A stretch of DNA of 64,000 nucleotides, taken from assembly GCF_000019785.1 (NCBI RefSeq), contig NC_010524.1:4204001-4268000 (forward strand), in the 5' to 3' direction. The notes beneath the pieces were generated by a model. It saw only the letters and a program-made list of their open reading frames with translations, did no database searches and was not told the origin of the DNA. Positions 54,914 to 64,000 of this stretch are shown here, in pieces; positions within the stretch are counted from its first letter, which is position 1; the number at the start of each line of letters is the position of its first letter. The position numbers and the translations under genes are program-made. Source of the stretch: Leptothrix cholodnii SP-6 (lineage in GTDB: Bacteria; Pseudomonadota; Gammaproteobacteria; Burkholderiales; Burkholderiaceae_C).

Positions 54914-55550
54914 GTGAGCCTCTGATTGGGTGCAGTAATCTGTATCGCTCGGGCGCCCGTGACACCGTGGTTGCCGCCGCGGCAGGCAAAAGCCTGCCCC
55001 CACTGCATCACGGCAGCGTTTGACACGGTATTACGGGAAGCTTCTCGCCGAGAAATCCGGTGAGCGTGCAGCGATATTAAGTTCGGCTAACGAGGGTGTA
55101 CAGCCCCGCCCGGGGTGGTATCGCCGACACCTTTTGTGGCGAATTCGAACGGCTGCTCAGAAAGCCCTAAGAATTGCAGTGTAGGGAATTGGAAATAGCG
55201 ATCCGAATCCCTCGGCCAGAGTCGTGACCAGCACCACAGCTTATCTGCAGTTAATCATATCAAAAGGTTTTCCGGGCGTTTCGACGGTGCTGCGCCGCCT
55301 GTTCGGGGCGGCCCGCCCTGCACTCGCCCGGGTCGACCCGTCGATTCGACATTTTCAGTTCAGGCAAACTGAATCAGGCTAGCGTGGAAGATGTCACACA
55401 CTTTCCCGGGGGGCACCGTCGTCCGCGGGGTGGGCGCCGTGCCGTGCCGATGGCGTCGATGCAACCGATTGCGCCGAAAGACGGCTCTTTTCTTCAGATC
55501 GGGCCGCAGCGCCGGCGGGATGATCTCCTCAACAAATAGGAGAACTCCCT
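54914..55550. promoter_or_regulatory. Non-coding region between mofA and the chemosensory cluster
   Basis: A 637-base gap with no credible gene. It is clearly less GC-rich than its surroundings around 55140-55270. Marks seen are an inverted repeat AGGGAATT/AATCCCT (55183-55211), a 12-base perfect palindrome CGGGTCGACCCG (55329-55340) and the 20-base palindrome at 55354. The mofA and MCP-gene promoters must both lie here. Confidence 0.6.
55354..55373. promoter_or_regulatory. Operator-like palindrome TTCAGTT-N6-AACTGAA
   Basis: Two perfect seven-base arms with a six-base spacer lie 178 bases before the MCP-like gene and about 440 bases before mofA. The form is that of a dimeric regulator site. 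No regulator gene adjoins. Confidence 0.45.
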
Positions 55551-56702
55551 GTGAACAGTGCGGATCGCCCTCGGGCCCTGCTGTTGCCTCCGGTCGGCCT
55601 GGCGCTGGCCGGCGCGGTGACCACCCTCGTCACGACCGGATCCAGCTGGGTCGGCATCGTCCTGGCGCTGGCCCAGGTCGCGGCCGGCATCGGCATCGGC
55701 CTGTGGCAGTCGGCGCGACACGCGCGGATGCTGGCGGCGATCTCGGCCCACCTCGCCAGCGAGCAGGCCTTCAGCGCCGAGGTGGCACCGATCTGGAGCG
55801 GCCACATCGAAGCCTCGCGCGAGCAGATGGAAGTGGCGATCTCGGCCCTGACGCGGCGCTTCTCGGGCATCGTCGCCAAGCTCGCGACCGCGGTCGAGGC
55901 CGCCGGCATGAGCCATGCGACGGTGCAGGACAGCGACAACGGCCTGGGCGCCGTGTTCGCCCGCAGCCAGCACGAGCTCGGTGTCGTGATCGAGGCGCAG
56001 AAGGCCGCCACCACCAGCATGCTCACCATGCTCGAGAAGGTGCAGGGCCTGCGCCGCTTCGTCACCGACCTGCAGGGCATGGCCGCCGATGTCGCCAAGA
56101 TCGCCCAGCAGAGCAACCTGCTGGCGCTCAACGCCGCCATCGAGGCGGCCCGTTTCGGCGAGCAGGGGCGCGGTTTCGCGGTGGTCGCCAAGGAGTTCCG
56201 GCTGCTGTCGACGATGTCCGGTGAAACCGGCCGCAGCATCGACGAGAAAGTCGGCGTGATCCACGCCGGAATACTCGACGCGTGTGCCGTGGTGCGCGAA
56301 CAGGTCGACCAGGAAGAGCAATCCCTTGTCACAACGCAAACCTCGGTCGGCCGGGTGCTCACGGAATTCAAGGAAATCACCGATACCCTTTTGCAGTCCA
56401 GCACGCTGCTCAAGGACGAAAGCACGGGAATCAAGTCGGAAATCGGCGATGCACTGATCCAGCTGCAATTCCAGGATCGGGTGAGCCAGATCATGAATCA
56501 TGTCAAGGACAACATCGAGCGCCTGCCCGGGTATTTCCAGGAGCATCAGCAACAGTATGCGCAAAGCGGCGAACTGCTGCCGATCGATGCCCAGATGCTG
56601 CTCACCGAATTGAAGAACACCTACGCCATGAAGGATCAGCACGTGATCCACCAGGGCGAAAAAGCGGTGCAGAGCACCGAGACCGAAATCACCTTCTTCT
56701 AG
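55551..56702 (+). CDS. Methyl-accepting chemotaxis-like transducer with short membrane anchor
   Basis: A 383-residue transducer. Two hydrophobic segments ([19 protein letters not shown] and [17 protein letters not shown]) at the N-terminus leave almost no periplasmic loop, so the signal is probably sensed in the membrane or cytoplasm. The signalling hairpin tip is [37 protein letters not shown]. No HAMP domain is seen. The start is GTG with AGGAG about nine bases upstream. It opens a cluster with cheY, a STAS gene and cheA at short spacing. Confidence 0.85.
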   Translation: MNSADRPRALLLPPVGLALAGAVTTLVTTGSSWVGIVLALAQVAAGIGIGLWQSARHARMLAAISAHLASEQAFSAEVAPIWSGHIEASREQMEVAISALTRRFSGIVAKLATAVEAAGMSHATVQDSDNGLGAVFARSQHELGVVIEAQKAATTSMLTMLEKVQGLRRFVTDLQGMAADVAKIAQQSNLLALNAAIEAARFGEQGRGFAVVAKEFRLLSTMSGETGRSIDEKVGVIHAGILDACAVVREQVDQEEQSLVTTQTSVGRVLTEFKEITDTLLQSSTLLKDESTGIKSEIGDALIQLQFQDRVSQIMNHVKDNIERLPGYFQEHQQQYAQSGELLPIDAQMLLTELKNTYAMKDQHVIHQGEKAVQSTETEITFF

Positions 56703-56710
56703 AGAACGCC

Positions 56711-57079
56711 GTGGCCAAGACCATTCTGATCGTTGACGATTCGGCCTCCATGCGCGAGGTCGTGGGGATCGCACTCAAGAGCGCCGGCTACCTGGTGCTG
56801 GAGGGCCGCGACGGCAAGGACGCACTCGCCAAGATGACCGGGCAGAAGATTCACCTGATCATCAGCGACGTCAACATGCCCAACATGGACGGCATCAGTT
56901 TCGTGAAGGCCGTCAAGCAGATGCCGAACTACAAGTTCACGCCCATCATCATGCTGACGACCGAGTCGGAAGAATCCAAGAAGCGCCAGGGTCAGGAAGC
57001 CGGCGCGCGGGCCTGGGTGGTCAAGCCGTTCAAGCCGGATCACCTGCTGGTGGCGGTGCAGAAACTCTGCCTGCCATGA
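56711..57079 (+). CDS. cheY: CheY-like single-domain response regulator
   Basis: A 122-residue receiver. The acidic pair is DD at residues 9-10, the phospho-acceptor is Asp53 in LIISDVNMPNMDG, with Thr in MLTTESEES and Lys in VVKPFKPDH. No output domain is present. The start is a GTG eight bases after the transducer stop. It would be phosphorylated by the CheA encoded downstream. Confidence 0.93.
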   Translation: MAKTILIVDDSASMREVVGIALKSAGYLVLEGRDGKDALAKMTGQKIHLIISDVNMPNMDGISFVKAVKQMPNYKFTPIIMLTTESEESKKRQGQEAGARAWVVKPFKPDHLLVAVQKLCLP

Positions 57080-57095
57080 CGCGCCGGAGCCTGAC

Positions 57096-57428
57096 ATGGA
57101 TACCGATCCGAAAACCGGTGATGCGCCGCGCACGCTGCGCATCCAGGGCGAACTGAGCATATTCCGGGCGACCGAGCTGAAACAGGCGCTGCTGGCCGAG
57201 CCGGCAGCCACTGAAATCGATCTGTCGGGCGTGACCGACATCGACACCGCCGGCCTGCAACTGCTGATGCTGGCCAAGAAACACGCCCGGCGCAGCGGTC
57301 GCGAGGTGCGCCTGGTGGGCCACAGCCCGGCCGTGATCGAACTCTTCGAGCTGCTGCACATCGCCGGCCATTTCGGCGACCCGATGGTGATCGATGCCCC
57401 GGCACGCGACGCCCCCCATCGCAACTGA
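57096..57428 (+). CDS. STAS-domain (anti-sigma-factor antagonist-like) protein
   Basis: A 110-residue single STAS domain: LRIQGELSIFRATELKQALL, then EIDLSGVTDIDTAGLQLLMLAKKHA, where the usual phosphorylatable Ser/Thr is Thr in DIDTAGL. Such proteins occur in Che clusters of beta- and gammaproteobacteria, where their part is not settled. It lies between cheY (16 bases) and cheA (21 bases). Confidence 0.85.
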   Translation: MDTDPKTGDAPRTLRIQGELSIFRATELKQALLAEPAATEIDLSGVTDIDTAGLQLLMLAKKHARRSGREVRLVGHSPAVIELFELLHIAGHFGDPMVIDAPARDAPHRN

Positions 57429-57449
57429 GGCCGCTGCGGCGAATCTGCC

Positions 57450-59648
57450 ATGAACATCGACCAGGCACTCCAGACCTTCATTTCCGAGAGCCGGGAACTG
57501 TTGGGCGAGATGGAGCAGGCCCTGCTCGGGCTTGAAGAGGCCGAGCAGAAAGACGAGCTGGTGAACGCGATCTTTCGCGCCGCGCACACCATCAAGGGCT
57601 CGGCCGGGCTGTTCAGCCTGGACGCGATCGTCGAATTCACCCACGTGGTCGAAAGCGTGCTCGACAAGGTTCGCGCCGGCCGGATCGCGATCGGCGACGC
57701 GCTGGTGGTGCTGCTGCTGGCCTGCCGCGACCACATCTGCGCGCTGATCGACACGGTCGAGACGAACCAGGGCGACTTCGAGGCGGCGCTGCTGGCCCAG
57801 GGCGAGCCGCTGCTGGGGCAACTGCGCGGCCATCTCGGCGTGCGGGCCGACCCGCCAGCCGCCGCCGACACCGGCGCCCGCACCCTGATCGCCGACGCCA
57901 CCCGGCCGGGCAACGGCGTGGTCGAGCGCATCGACCGCGACAGCGCCACCACCGACTGCTGGCACATCTCGCTGCGCTTCGGCCCCGACGTGCTGAGGAA
58001 CGGCCTCGACCCGCTGTCGTTCATCCGCTACCTGCAGACGCTGGGCCGCATCGCCGGCGCGGCGATCCACACCGAGGCGCTGCCCGAGGCCGGGCAGATG
58101 GATCCGGAGCGCTGCTATCTGGGCTTCGAGCTGGCACTGCGCACCGATGCCGACAAGACGACGATCGAGAACGTGTTCGAGTTCGTGCGCGACGAGTGCG
58201 AGCTGCGCATCCTGCCGCCGCACAGCCGCATCGGCGACTACATCCGCCTGATCGAGCAGCAGGGCGAAGCCGCCCGCCTGGGCGAGATGCTGCTGCGCTG
58301 CGGCACCCTGACCGCGCAGGAGCTCGACCACGCCATCAACGACCAGGCCGCGCACCCCGACAAGCTGATCGGCGCCATCCTGGTCGACGACGGCGTGGTG
58401 CAGCCCGAGGTGGTGGAGGCCGCGCTGGTCAGGCAGAAGCAGGTGCGCGACAGCGGCGCGCACGAGAGCCGCTCGATCCGCATCGACGCCGACAAGCTCG
58501 ACCAGCTCATCAACCTGGTCGGCGAACTCATCATCGCCGGCGCCAACGTCAACCAGATCGCCCAGCGGGCGCAGTTTGCCGACCTGCAGGAAAGCACCTC
58601 GAAGCTGTCGACGCTGGTGCAGGAGGTGCGCGACAGCGCGCTGCAACTGCGCATGGTGCGCATCGGCGCCACCTTCAGCCGCTTCCAGCGTGTGGTGCAC
58701 GACGTCTCGCGCGAGCTCGGCAAGGACATCGCGCTGGTCATCCAGGGCGAGGACACCGAGCTCGACAAGACCGTGGTCGAGAAGATCAGCGACCCGCTGA
58801 TGCACCTGGTGCGCAACGCGATGGACCACGGCATCGAATCGGCGGCGCTGCGGCTCGAACGCGGCAAGCCGGCGCAGGGCCGGCTCGAACTCAACGCCTT
58901 CCACGACTCGGGCAGCATCGTCATCACCGTGCGCGACGACGGCGGCGGCCTCAGGCGCGAGCGCATCCTGGCCAAGGCGATCGAGCGCGGCCTGGTCGAA
59001 GCCGGCCACACGCTCAGCGACAGCGAGGTCTACGGGCTGATCTTCGAGCCGGGCTTCTCGACCGCCGAGCAGGTCACCAACCTGTCGGGGCGCGGTGTCG
59101 GGCTGGACGTGGTCAAGCGCAACATCACGGCGCTGCGCGGTTCGGTCGAGATCGCCAGCACCGAGGGCACGGGCACCACCGTGACGGTGCGCCTGCCGCT
59201 GACGCTGGCCATCATCGACGGCTTCCTGGTCGGCGCCGGCAAGTCGGTCTACGCGATCCCGCTCGACATGATCGAGGAGTGCATCGCCTACAGCGCCGAG
59301 CCCGGCCACGACTACACCAACCTGCGCGGCCAGGTGCTGCCCTTCATCCGCCTGCGCGAGATCTTCGCGCTGAACGCGCCGCCGCCGCGCAGCCAGAACA
59401 TCGTCGTGCTCAAGCACGGCAAGCAGCGCGCCGGCCTGGTGGTCGACCGCCTGATGGGCGAGTTCCAGACCGTCATCAAGCCGCTCGAGGCGATGTTCGG
59501 CCACGTCAAGTGCATCAGCGGCTCGACCATCCTCGGCAGTGGCGAGGTCGCCCTGATCCTCGACGTGCCGGCCCTCATCAACCGTTGCATCAACCACGAC
59601 AAGAGAAGCCTGGCGCAGGGCCAGGGGCTCGAATCGATCTCCCCATGA
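57450..59648 (+). CDS. cheA: CheA chemotaxis histidine kinase
   Basis: A 732-residue kinase. The HPt domain has phospho-acceptor His46 in FRAAHTIKGSAGLF. The dimerisation domain begins near SRSIRIDADKLDQLINLVGELIIAGANV; ATPase motifs are HLVRNAMDHGIES (N box), VRDDGGGLRRERIL (G1) and NLSGRGVGLDVVK (G2). A CheW-like domain ends the protein. Residues ~150-340 are an unassigned region between HPt and dimerisation domains. Its stop overlaps the start of a 41-codon open frame. Confidence 0.95.
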   Translation: MNIDQALQTFISESRELLGEMEQALLGLEEAEQKDELVNAIFRAAHTIKGSAGLFSLDAIVEFTHVVESVLDKVRAGRIAIGDALVVLLLACRDHICALIDTVETNQGDFEAALLAQGEPLLGQLRGHLGVRADPPAAADTGARTLIADATRPGNGVVERIDRDSATTDCWHISLRFGPDVLRNGLDPLSFIRYLQTLGRIAGAAIHTEALPEAGQMDPERCYLGFELALRTDADKTTIENVFEFVRDECELRILPPHSRIGDYIRLIEQQGEAARLGEMLLRCGTLTAQELDHAINDQAAHPDKLIGAILVDDGVVQPEVVEAALVRQKQVRDSGAHESRSIRIDADKLDQLINLVGELIIAGANVNQIAQRAQFADLQESTSKLSTLVQEVRDSALQLRMVRIGATFSRFQRVVHDVSRELGKDIALVIQGEDTELDKTVVEKISDPLMHLVRNAMDHGIESAALRLERGKPAQGRLELNAFHDSGSIVITVRDDGGGLRRERILAKAIERGLVEAGHTLSDSEVYGLIFEPGFSTAEQVTNLSGRGVGLDVVKRNITALRGSVEIASTEGTGTTVTVRLPLTLAIIDGFLVGAGKSVYAIPLDMIEECIAYSAEPGHDYTNLRGQVLPFIRLREIFALNAPPPRSQNIVVLKHGKQRAGLVVDRLMGEFQTVIKPLEAMFGHVKCISGSTILGSGEVALILDVPALINRCINHDKRSLAQGQGLESISP

Positions 59649-59770
59649 ACACGCCAGCCAAGCCGTCGCGGGCGGCCTTCCCGCCGGGCACACACCGCAT
59701 CTGGGGCCGCGAACACGCGCCGCCGCCAGGGCGTGCACGCCGGCACGGCCGGCCGCTCATCCGGGTCTGA
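59645..59770 (+). CDS. Possible 41-residue protein coupled to cheA
   Basis: An ATG overlaps the cheA stop as ATGA and opens a 41-codon frame rich in Pro, Arg and His (for example [16 protein letters not shown]). It fills most of the 159-base gap before the next transducer gene. Nothing is recognisable, and a chance frame in GC-rich DNA is just as likely. Confidence 0.25.
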   Translation: MNTPAKPSRAAFPPGTHRIWGREHAPPPGRARRHGRPLIRV

Positions 59771-59807
59771 CCTTCATCTCTCCACACTCTCGATCGGGAG
59801 TACCGAC

Positions 59808-62126
59808 ATGTTCAAGAATCTGAAAATCGGCCTGCGCCTCGGCACAGGCTTCGCGGTGGCGCTGCTGCTGCTGATCACGGTGGCCGGCATCGGCCTGAGC
59901 CGCGTCGGCGACCTGCAGACCGACATCGCCGGCCTGGTGCAGGACAAGAACGTCAAGGCGCGGCTCGCCAACGACGTGATCAACCAGATCAACCAGGTCG
60001 CGCGCTCGCACCGCAACATGCTGATCCTCAAGAGCGACGAGGCCACGCGCATCGAGCTGGACAAGATCGTCGCGGCACGCAAGAACGTCAGCACCAACTT
60101 CGAGTCGCTCGACAAGTTCAGCTACGGCGACAAGGGCAAGCTGGCCTACGACGCCACCAAGACGACGCGCAAGCCCTTCGTCGACGCATCGCTGAAGCTC
60201 GAGGAGCTGATCAAGACCCGCCAGTGGGACGAGTCCGTCAGGTACTTCAACGCCGACTACCGGCCGGTCTTCACCACCTATGTCGTCGCGGTGACGGCCT
60301 TCATCGACTACCAGACCGAGCTGTCCGAGCAGGTCGGTGCCGACGCCGAGGCGCTCGCCGCGTCGACGCGCACGCTGCTGATCGTGCTGGCCGGCGCGGG
60401 CGTGCTGATCGGCATCACCATGGCCTTCCTGATCACCCGCTCGATCACCGGCCCGGTCAACCAGGTGGTCGATGCGGCTCGCAAGATGGCCAAGGGCAAC
60501 TTCGACTTCGACCTCAAGTCCGACGCCAAGGACGAGGTCGGCGAGGTGGTGCGTGCGGTCGAATCGGTGCAGAGCGCGATCCACCGGATGGTGATCGACG
60601 CCGGCGTGCTGAGCAAGGCGGCGGTGGAGGGCAAGCTCGCCACCCGCGCCGACGCCAGCCGGCACGAAGGCGACTACCAGCGCGTGGTCAAGGGCGTCAA
60701 CGACACGCTCGACGCCGTGATCGGCCCGCTCAACGTGGCCGCCGACTATGTCGAGAAGATCTCGCTGGGCAACGCCCCGGCGCCGATCACCGACACCTAC
60801 CACGGCGACTTCAACACCATCAAGAACAACCTCAACGCCTGCATCGACGCGACCAACCAGCAGGCCGCGGCCGCCAAGGCGATCTCGTTGGGCGACCTGA
60901 CGGCCGTCGTCAAGGTCCGCTCGGAAGGCGACGTGATGGCCAGGAGCCTGATCGACGTCATCAAGGCCATCAACGCGCTGGTGGCCGATGCCAACACGCT
61001 GTCGACCGCCACGGTGGAAGGCCGGCTCGACGTGCGGGTCGATGCCGCCCGGCAGCAGGGCGACTACCGCAAGGTGCTCGAAGGCCTGAACGCGGTGATG
61101 GTGGCGGTCAACACGCCGGTGCAGGAGCTGCGCGAGGTGCTCGGCGGCATGCAGGAAGGCGAGCTGACGGTGGCCATGAAGAAGAGCTACGACGGCACCT
61201 GGGACGAGCTCAAGACCGCCGTCAACAGCACGATCCGGAAGCTGTCGCAGGTAGTGGCCGACGTCAACTCGGGTGCGCAGGCGCTGGCCAGCGCCTCCGA
61301 ACAGGTCAGCGCCACGGCGCAGTCGCTGTCGCAGGCGGCCAGCGAGCAGGCCGCGGGCGTCGAGGAGACCAGCGCCTCGATCGAGCAGATGACCAGCTCG
61401 ATCGCGCAGAACACCGAAAACGCCAAGGTCACCGAAGGCATGGCCGGCAAGGCGGCGCAGGACGCGGCCGACGGCGGCGCCTCGGTCGACGCCACCGTGG
61501 CGGCGATGAAGCAGATCGCCAAGAAGATCGGAATCATCGACGACATCGCGGCGCAGACCAACCTGCTGGCGCTCAATGCGGCGATCGAGGCCGCGCGCGC
61601 CGGCGAACACGGCAAGGGCTTCGCGGTGGTGGCCGCCGAGGTGCGCAAGCTGGCCGAACGCAGCCAGGTGGCGGCCCAGGAGATCGGCGAGGTGGCGACC
61701 AGCAGCGTCGACCTGGCCGAGAAGGCCGGCAAGCTGCTCGAGCAGATGGTGCCGACGATCCGCAAGACCTCCGACCTGGTGCAGGAGATCGCGGCGGCGT
61801 CGACCGAACAGGCCTCGGGTGTCGGCCAGATCAACTCGGCGGTCAGCCAGCTCAACCAGACCACGCAGCAGAACGCGTCGAGCTCGGAAGAACTCGCCGC
61901 CACCGCCGAGGAGATGAGCGGCCAGGCCGAACAGCTGCAGCAGACCATGGCCTTCTTCAAGCTCGAATCCGGCACACCGAACCGCAGCGCCTTCGCCGGC
62001 GTGCGCAAGCCGGCCGCAGCGGACAAGCCCGCTGGCGGCAAGAACGGCATGCTCAAGCTGGCCGGCAACAGGGTGATGGCACCGGCCGGCGCGGCGATCG
62101 ACGAATCGCAGTTCATCAAGTTCTGA
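59808..62126 (+). CDS. Methyl-accepting chemotaxis protein with tandem HAMP modules
   Basis: A 772-residue transducer. The first membrane segment ([17 protein letters not shown]) and the second ([20 protein letters not shown], about residue 200) enclose a ~165-residue four-helix periplasmic sensor of the Tar/4HB class. Several HAMP-like units follow ([65 protein letters not shown] and [14 protein letters not shown]), then the signalling tip [43 protein letters not shown]. The ligand is unknown. Confidence 0.92.
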   Translation: MFKNLKIGLRLGTGFAVALLLLITVAGIGLSRVGDLQTDIAGLVQDKNVKARLANDVINQINQVARSHRNMLILKSDEATRIELDKIVAARKNVSTNFESLDKFSYGDKGKLAYDATKTTRKPFVDASLKLEELIKTRQWDESVRYFNADYRPVFTTYVVAVTAFIDYQTELSEQVGADAEALAASTRTLLIVLAGAGVLIGITMAFLITRSITGPVNQVVDAARKMAKGNFDFDLKSDAKDEVGEVVRAVESVQSAIHRMVIDAGVLSKAAVEGKLATRADASRHEGDYQRVVKGVNDTLDAVIGPLNVAADYVEKISLGNAPAPITDTYHGDFNTIKNNLNACIDATNQQAAAAKAISLGDLTAVVKVRSEGDVMARSLIDVIKAINALVADANTLSTATVEGRLDVRVDAARQQGDYRKVLEGLNAVMVAVNTPVQELREVLGGMQEGELTVAMKKSYDGTWDELKTAVNSTIRKLSQVVADVNSGAQALASASEQVSATAQSLSQAASEQAAGVEETSASIEQMTSSIAQNTENAKVTEGMAGKAAQDAADGGASVDATVAAMKQIAKKIGIIDDIAAQTNLLALNAAIEAARAGEHGKGFAVVAAEVRKLAERSQVAAQEIGEVATSSVDLAEKAGKLLEQMVPTIRKTSDLVQEIAAASTEQASGVGQINSAVSQLNQTTQQNASSSEELAATAEEMSGQAEQLQQTMAFFKLESGTPNRSAFAGVRKPAAADKPAGGKNGMLKLAGNRVMAPAGAAIDESQFIKF

Positions 62127-62139
62127 TCGGCGGCCCATC

Positions 62140-62679
62140 ATGAACGCAATGGTCATGACACACAGCGCAGCGGCGGCAGCCGAGCAGAGGCAGTACCTGA
62201 CCTTCATGCTCGGCGGCGAGATGTTCTCGCTCGACATCCTGTGCATCAAGGAAATCATCTGGTACGCCGGCGTCACCGAGGTGCCGATGATGCCGGCCTG
62301 CATCCGCGGGGTGATCAACCTGCGCGGCGCGGTGGTGCCGGTGATGGACCTGTCGAACCGCTTCGGCAAGCCCTCGACGCCGCAGAGCAAGAGCACCTGC
62401 ATCGTCATCACCGAGGTCGCCAGCGGCCCCGGCGGCGAGCGCCAGAACATGGGCGTGGTGGTCGACGCGGTGCAGGCGGTGCTGGAGATCCCGGCCTCCG
62501 AGATCGAGCCGCCGCCGACCTTCGGCGCCAAGATCCGCAGCGACTTCATCGAAGGCATCGCCAAGGTGAACGGCAAGTTCGTGATCCTGCTGAACGTGCA
62601 GCAGGTGCTGTCGCGCAGCGAGATCGGCGCGATGGGCCAGGCGGCAGCGGCCGCCGAGGCCGGGCTGGTCGCCGCCTGA
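62140..62679 (+). CDS. cheW: CheW coupling protein
   Basis: A 179-residue CheW domain protein: [31 protein letters not shown], then [22 protein letters not shown] and [23 protein letters not shown]. It bridges CheA and the transducers. It lies 13 bases after the transducer gene and 28 before cheB. Confidence 0.94.
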   Translation: MNAMVMTHSAAAAAEQRQYLTFMLGGEMFSLDILCIKEIIWYAGVTEVPMMPACIRGVINLRGAVVPVMDLSNRFGKPSTPQSKSTCIVITEVASGPGGERQNMGVVVDAVQAVLEIPASEIEPPPTFGAKIRSDFIEGIAKVNGKFVILLNVQQVLSRSEIGAMGQAAAAAEAGLVAA

Positions 62680-62707
62680 TCGGACGACCCGGGCGGGCCG
62701 CATCGAC

Positions 62708-63760
62708 ATGAGCCGCATCCAGGTGATGGTGGTCGACGACTCGGCCGTGGTGCGCCAGGTGGTGGCCGCCCTGCTGGCCGACGACCCCGAGATCGAGGTG
62801 CTGTGCGCGGTGGCCGACCCGCTGCTGGCGATCAGCCGCATGCAGACGCAGTGGCCCGACGTGATCGTGCTCGACATCGAGATGCCGCGCATGGACGGCA
62901 TCACCTTCCTCAAGAAGATCATGGCCGAGCGGCCGACGCCGGTGGTGATCTGCTCGACGCTGACCGAAGCCGGCACGCAGACCGCGCTGGCGGCGCTGGC
63001 CGCCGGCGCGGTGGCCATCATCACCAAGCCCCGGCTCGGCCTCAAGCAGTTCCTGCAGGATGCATCCGACGACCTGCTGTCGGCGGTCAAGACCGCTGCG
63101 CGCGCCAATGTGCGGCGGCTGAGCGTGTCGGCCAAGAACACCGCCGACGTCATCCTGCCGGCCGTCGAGCGCAGCAGCGCGATGCTGCAGACCACCGAGC
63201 GGGTGGTCGCGCTCGGCACCTCGACAGGCGGCACGCAGGCGCTCGAAGTGGTGCTGCGCACGCTGCCACGGGTCTGCCCGGGCATCGTGATCGTGCAGCA
63301 CATGCCCGAGAAGTTCACCGCCGCCTTCGCCGCGCGGCTCGACAGCGTCTGCCAGATCGCCGTCAGGGAGGCGCAGAACAACGACCGCGTGGTGCCCGGC
63401 CAGGCCCTGATCGCGCCGGGTGGCAAGCACATGCTGCTGCGCCGCAACGGTGCGCAATATCACGTCGAGGTGCTCGACGGCCCGCTGGTGAATCGCCACC
63501 GGCCGTCGGTCGACGTGCTGTTGCGCTCGGTCGCCAGGAGCGCCGGCGCCAACGCGCTGGGTGTCGTCATGACCGGCATGGGCGACGACGGCGCGGCCGG
63601 CCTGCTGGAGATGCGCAAGGCCGGCGCCCGCACGCTGGCGCAGGACGAGGCCAGCTGCGTGGTCTACGGCATGCCCAAGGAGGCGGTCAAGCGCGGCGGC
63701 GTCGAGCGCTCGGTGCCGCTGGGCGCCATCGGCCGCGAGATCATGCTGCAGCTGGCCTGA
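62708..63760 (+). CDS. cheB: CheB protein-glutamate methylesterase/deamidase
   Basis: A 350-residue response regulator-esterase. The receiver has [10 protein letters not shown] and the phospho-acceptor Asp in [17 protein letters not shown]; the esterase domain has the catalytic Ser in [13 protein letters not shown], the His in [15 protein letters not shown] and the Asp in [14 protein letters not shown]. It removes methyl groups from transducers. The partner methyltransferase gene cheR is not in view. Confidence 0.94.
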   Translation: MSRIQVMVVDDSAVVRQVVAALLADDPEIEVLCAVADPLLAISRMQTQWPDVIVLDIEMPRMDGITFLKKIMAERPTPVVICSTLTEAGTQTALAALAAGAVAIITKPRLGLKQFLQDASDDLLSAVKTAARANVRRLSVSAKNTADVILPAVERSSAMLQTTERVVALGTSTGGTQALEVVLRTLPRVCPGIVIVQHMPEKFTAAFAARLDSVCQIAVREAQNNDRVVPGQALIAPGGKHMLLRRNGAQYHVEVLDGPLVNRHRPSVDVLLRSVARSAGANALGVVMTGMGDDGAAGLLEMRKAGARTLAQDEASCVVYGMPKEAVKRGGVERSVPLGAIGREIMLQLA

Positions 63761-63832
63761 GCCGCAGCCGCGGCAGCGCGCCGCGAAAAACGACGATCAT
63801 CGGCGTCCCCGACAGCTGGACGACTTGCAACG

Positions 63833-64000
63833 ATGACCCATTTCACCCCCTGGTCGGCGCTGGCCGGCGGCGCCTTGATCGGCCTGGCGGCCGTGCTGCT
63901 GCTGTGGCTGAACGGCCGCATCGCCGGCATCAGCGGCATCACCGGCGGCCTCTGGTTCAGCGCGACAGGCGAGCGCGCCTGGCGCCTGCGTTTCGTCGGC
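63833..64000 (+). CDS. YeeE/YedE-family membrane protein, N-terminal part (3' end outside window)
   Basis: The first 56 residues of a membrane protein: two hydrophobic segments and the motif [29 protein letters not shown], typical of short YeeE/YedE (PmpA-type) sulfur transporters that often occur as gene pairs. It is 72 bases after cheB. The rest lies beyond the window. Confidence 0.75.
   Translation, partial: MTHFTPWSALAGGALIGLAAVLLLWLNGRIAGISGITGGLWFSATGERAWRLRFVG

Noticed and set aside
48911..54925. A 2004-codon open frame on the plus strand across the whole mofA gene
   Set aside because: It is antisense to a protein with clear copper motifs and FN3 repeats, and its translation is Arg/His/Gly-rich with no recognisable domain; GC-rich third positions keep it open.

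Overview
The window is high-GC DNA from a betaproteobacterium, most likely of the Sphaerotilus-Leptothrix group of the Burkholderiales. The main pointer is a very large multicopper oxidase resembling the manganese-oxidising factor MofA of Leptothrix, followed by an FKBP-type isomerase and a c-type cytochrome in the mofA-mofB-mofC order. The species call is inferred from gene content; no alignment was run. Nearly all the DNA is coding. No rRNA, tRNA, CRISPR array or insertion sequence was seen.

Region 1 (1-3.1 kb): the end of an RND efflux pump, a DUF2892 membrane protein, a CsoR/RcnR-family repressor with altered ligand residues, an OsmC-type thiol peroxidase, a convergent SoxR/SqrR-like ArsR regulator with its own ATTC-N8-GAAT box, and a small cytochrome c.

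Region 2 (3.1-12.8 kb): a Calvin-cycle operon on the minus strand, cbbE-cbbF-cbbP-cbbT-cbbZ-cbbA-cbbY, with divergent cbbR. A MerR-family regulator lies tail-to-tail with cbbR.

Region 3 (13-25.9 kb): housekeeping and unknown genes (DUF445, DUF938), a short KdpD-like kinase with a KdpE-like regulator and the potassium transporter Kup, then form II RuBisCO cbbM with its activase genes cbbQ and cbbO, and a SUMF1-fold secreted protein upstream of cbbM.

Region 4 (25.9-43.2 kb): sulfur oxidation. It holds a TlpA-like protein, a SoxH-like metallo-hydrolase, flavocytochrome c sulfide dehydrogenase (fccA, fccB), a DsrE-like protein, two YeeE/YedE sulfur transporters, TusA, and a full soxCDYZAXB set including the sulfane dehydrogenase SoxCD. 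An ECF sigma/anti-sigma pair with a COG4315 lipoprotein and a TDT/SLAC1-type transporter close this block.

Region 5 (43.3-55.5 kb): an orphan secretin converges on the mof operon (mofA, mofB, mofC, a SCO1/SenC copper chaperone and a PsiF-like small protein). The 637-bp upstream region is non-coding.

Region 6 (55.5-64 kb): a chemosensory cluster (MCP-like transducer, CheY, STAS protein, CheA, poly-HAMP MCP, CheW, CheB; no cheR visible), then the start of a third YeeE-type gene.

Together the genes describe an organism equipped to oxidise sulfide and thiosulfate fully to sulfate, to fix CO2 with form II RuBisCO, and probably to oxidise Mn(II) outside the cell. Boxes of the form AT[TC][CA]-N8-[GT][AG]AT occur upstream of the ArsR gene, fcc, a YeeE gene and the TDT gene. 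They suggest one sulfide-responsive regulon.
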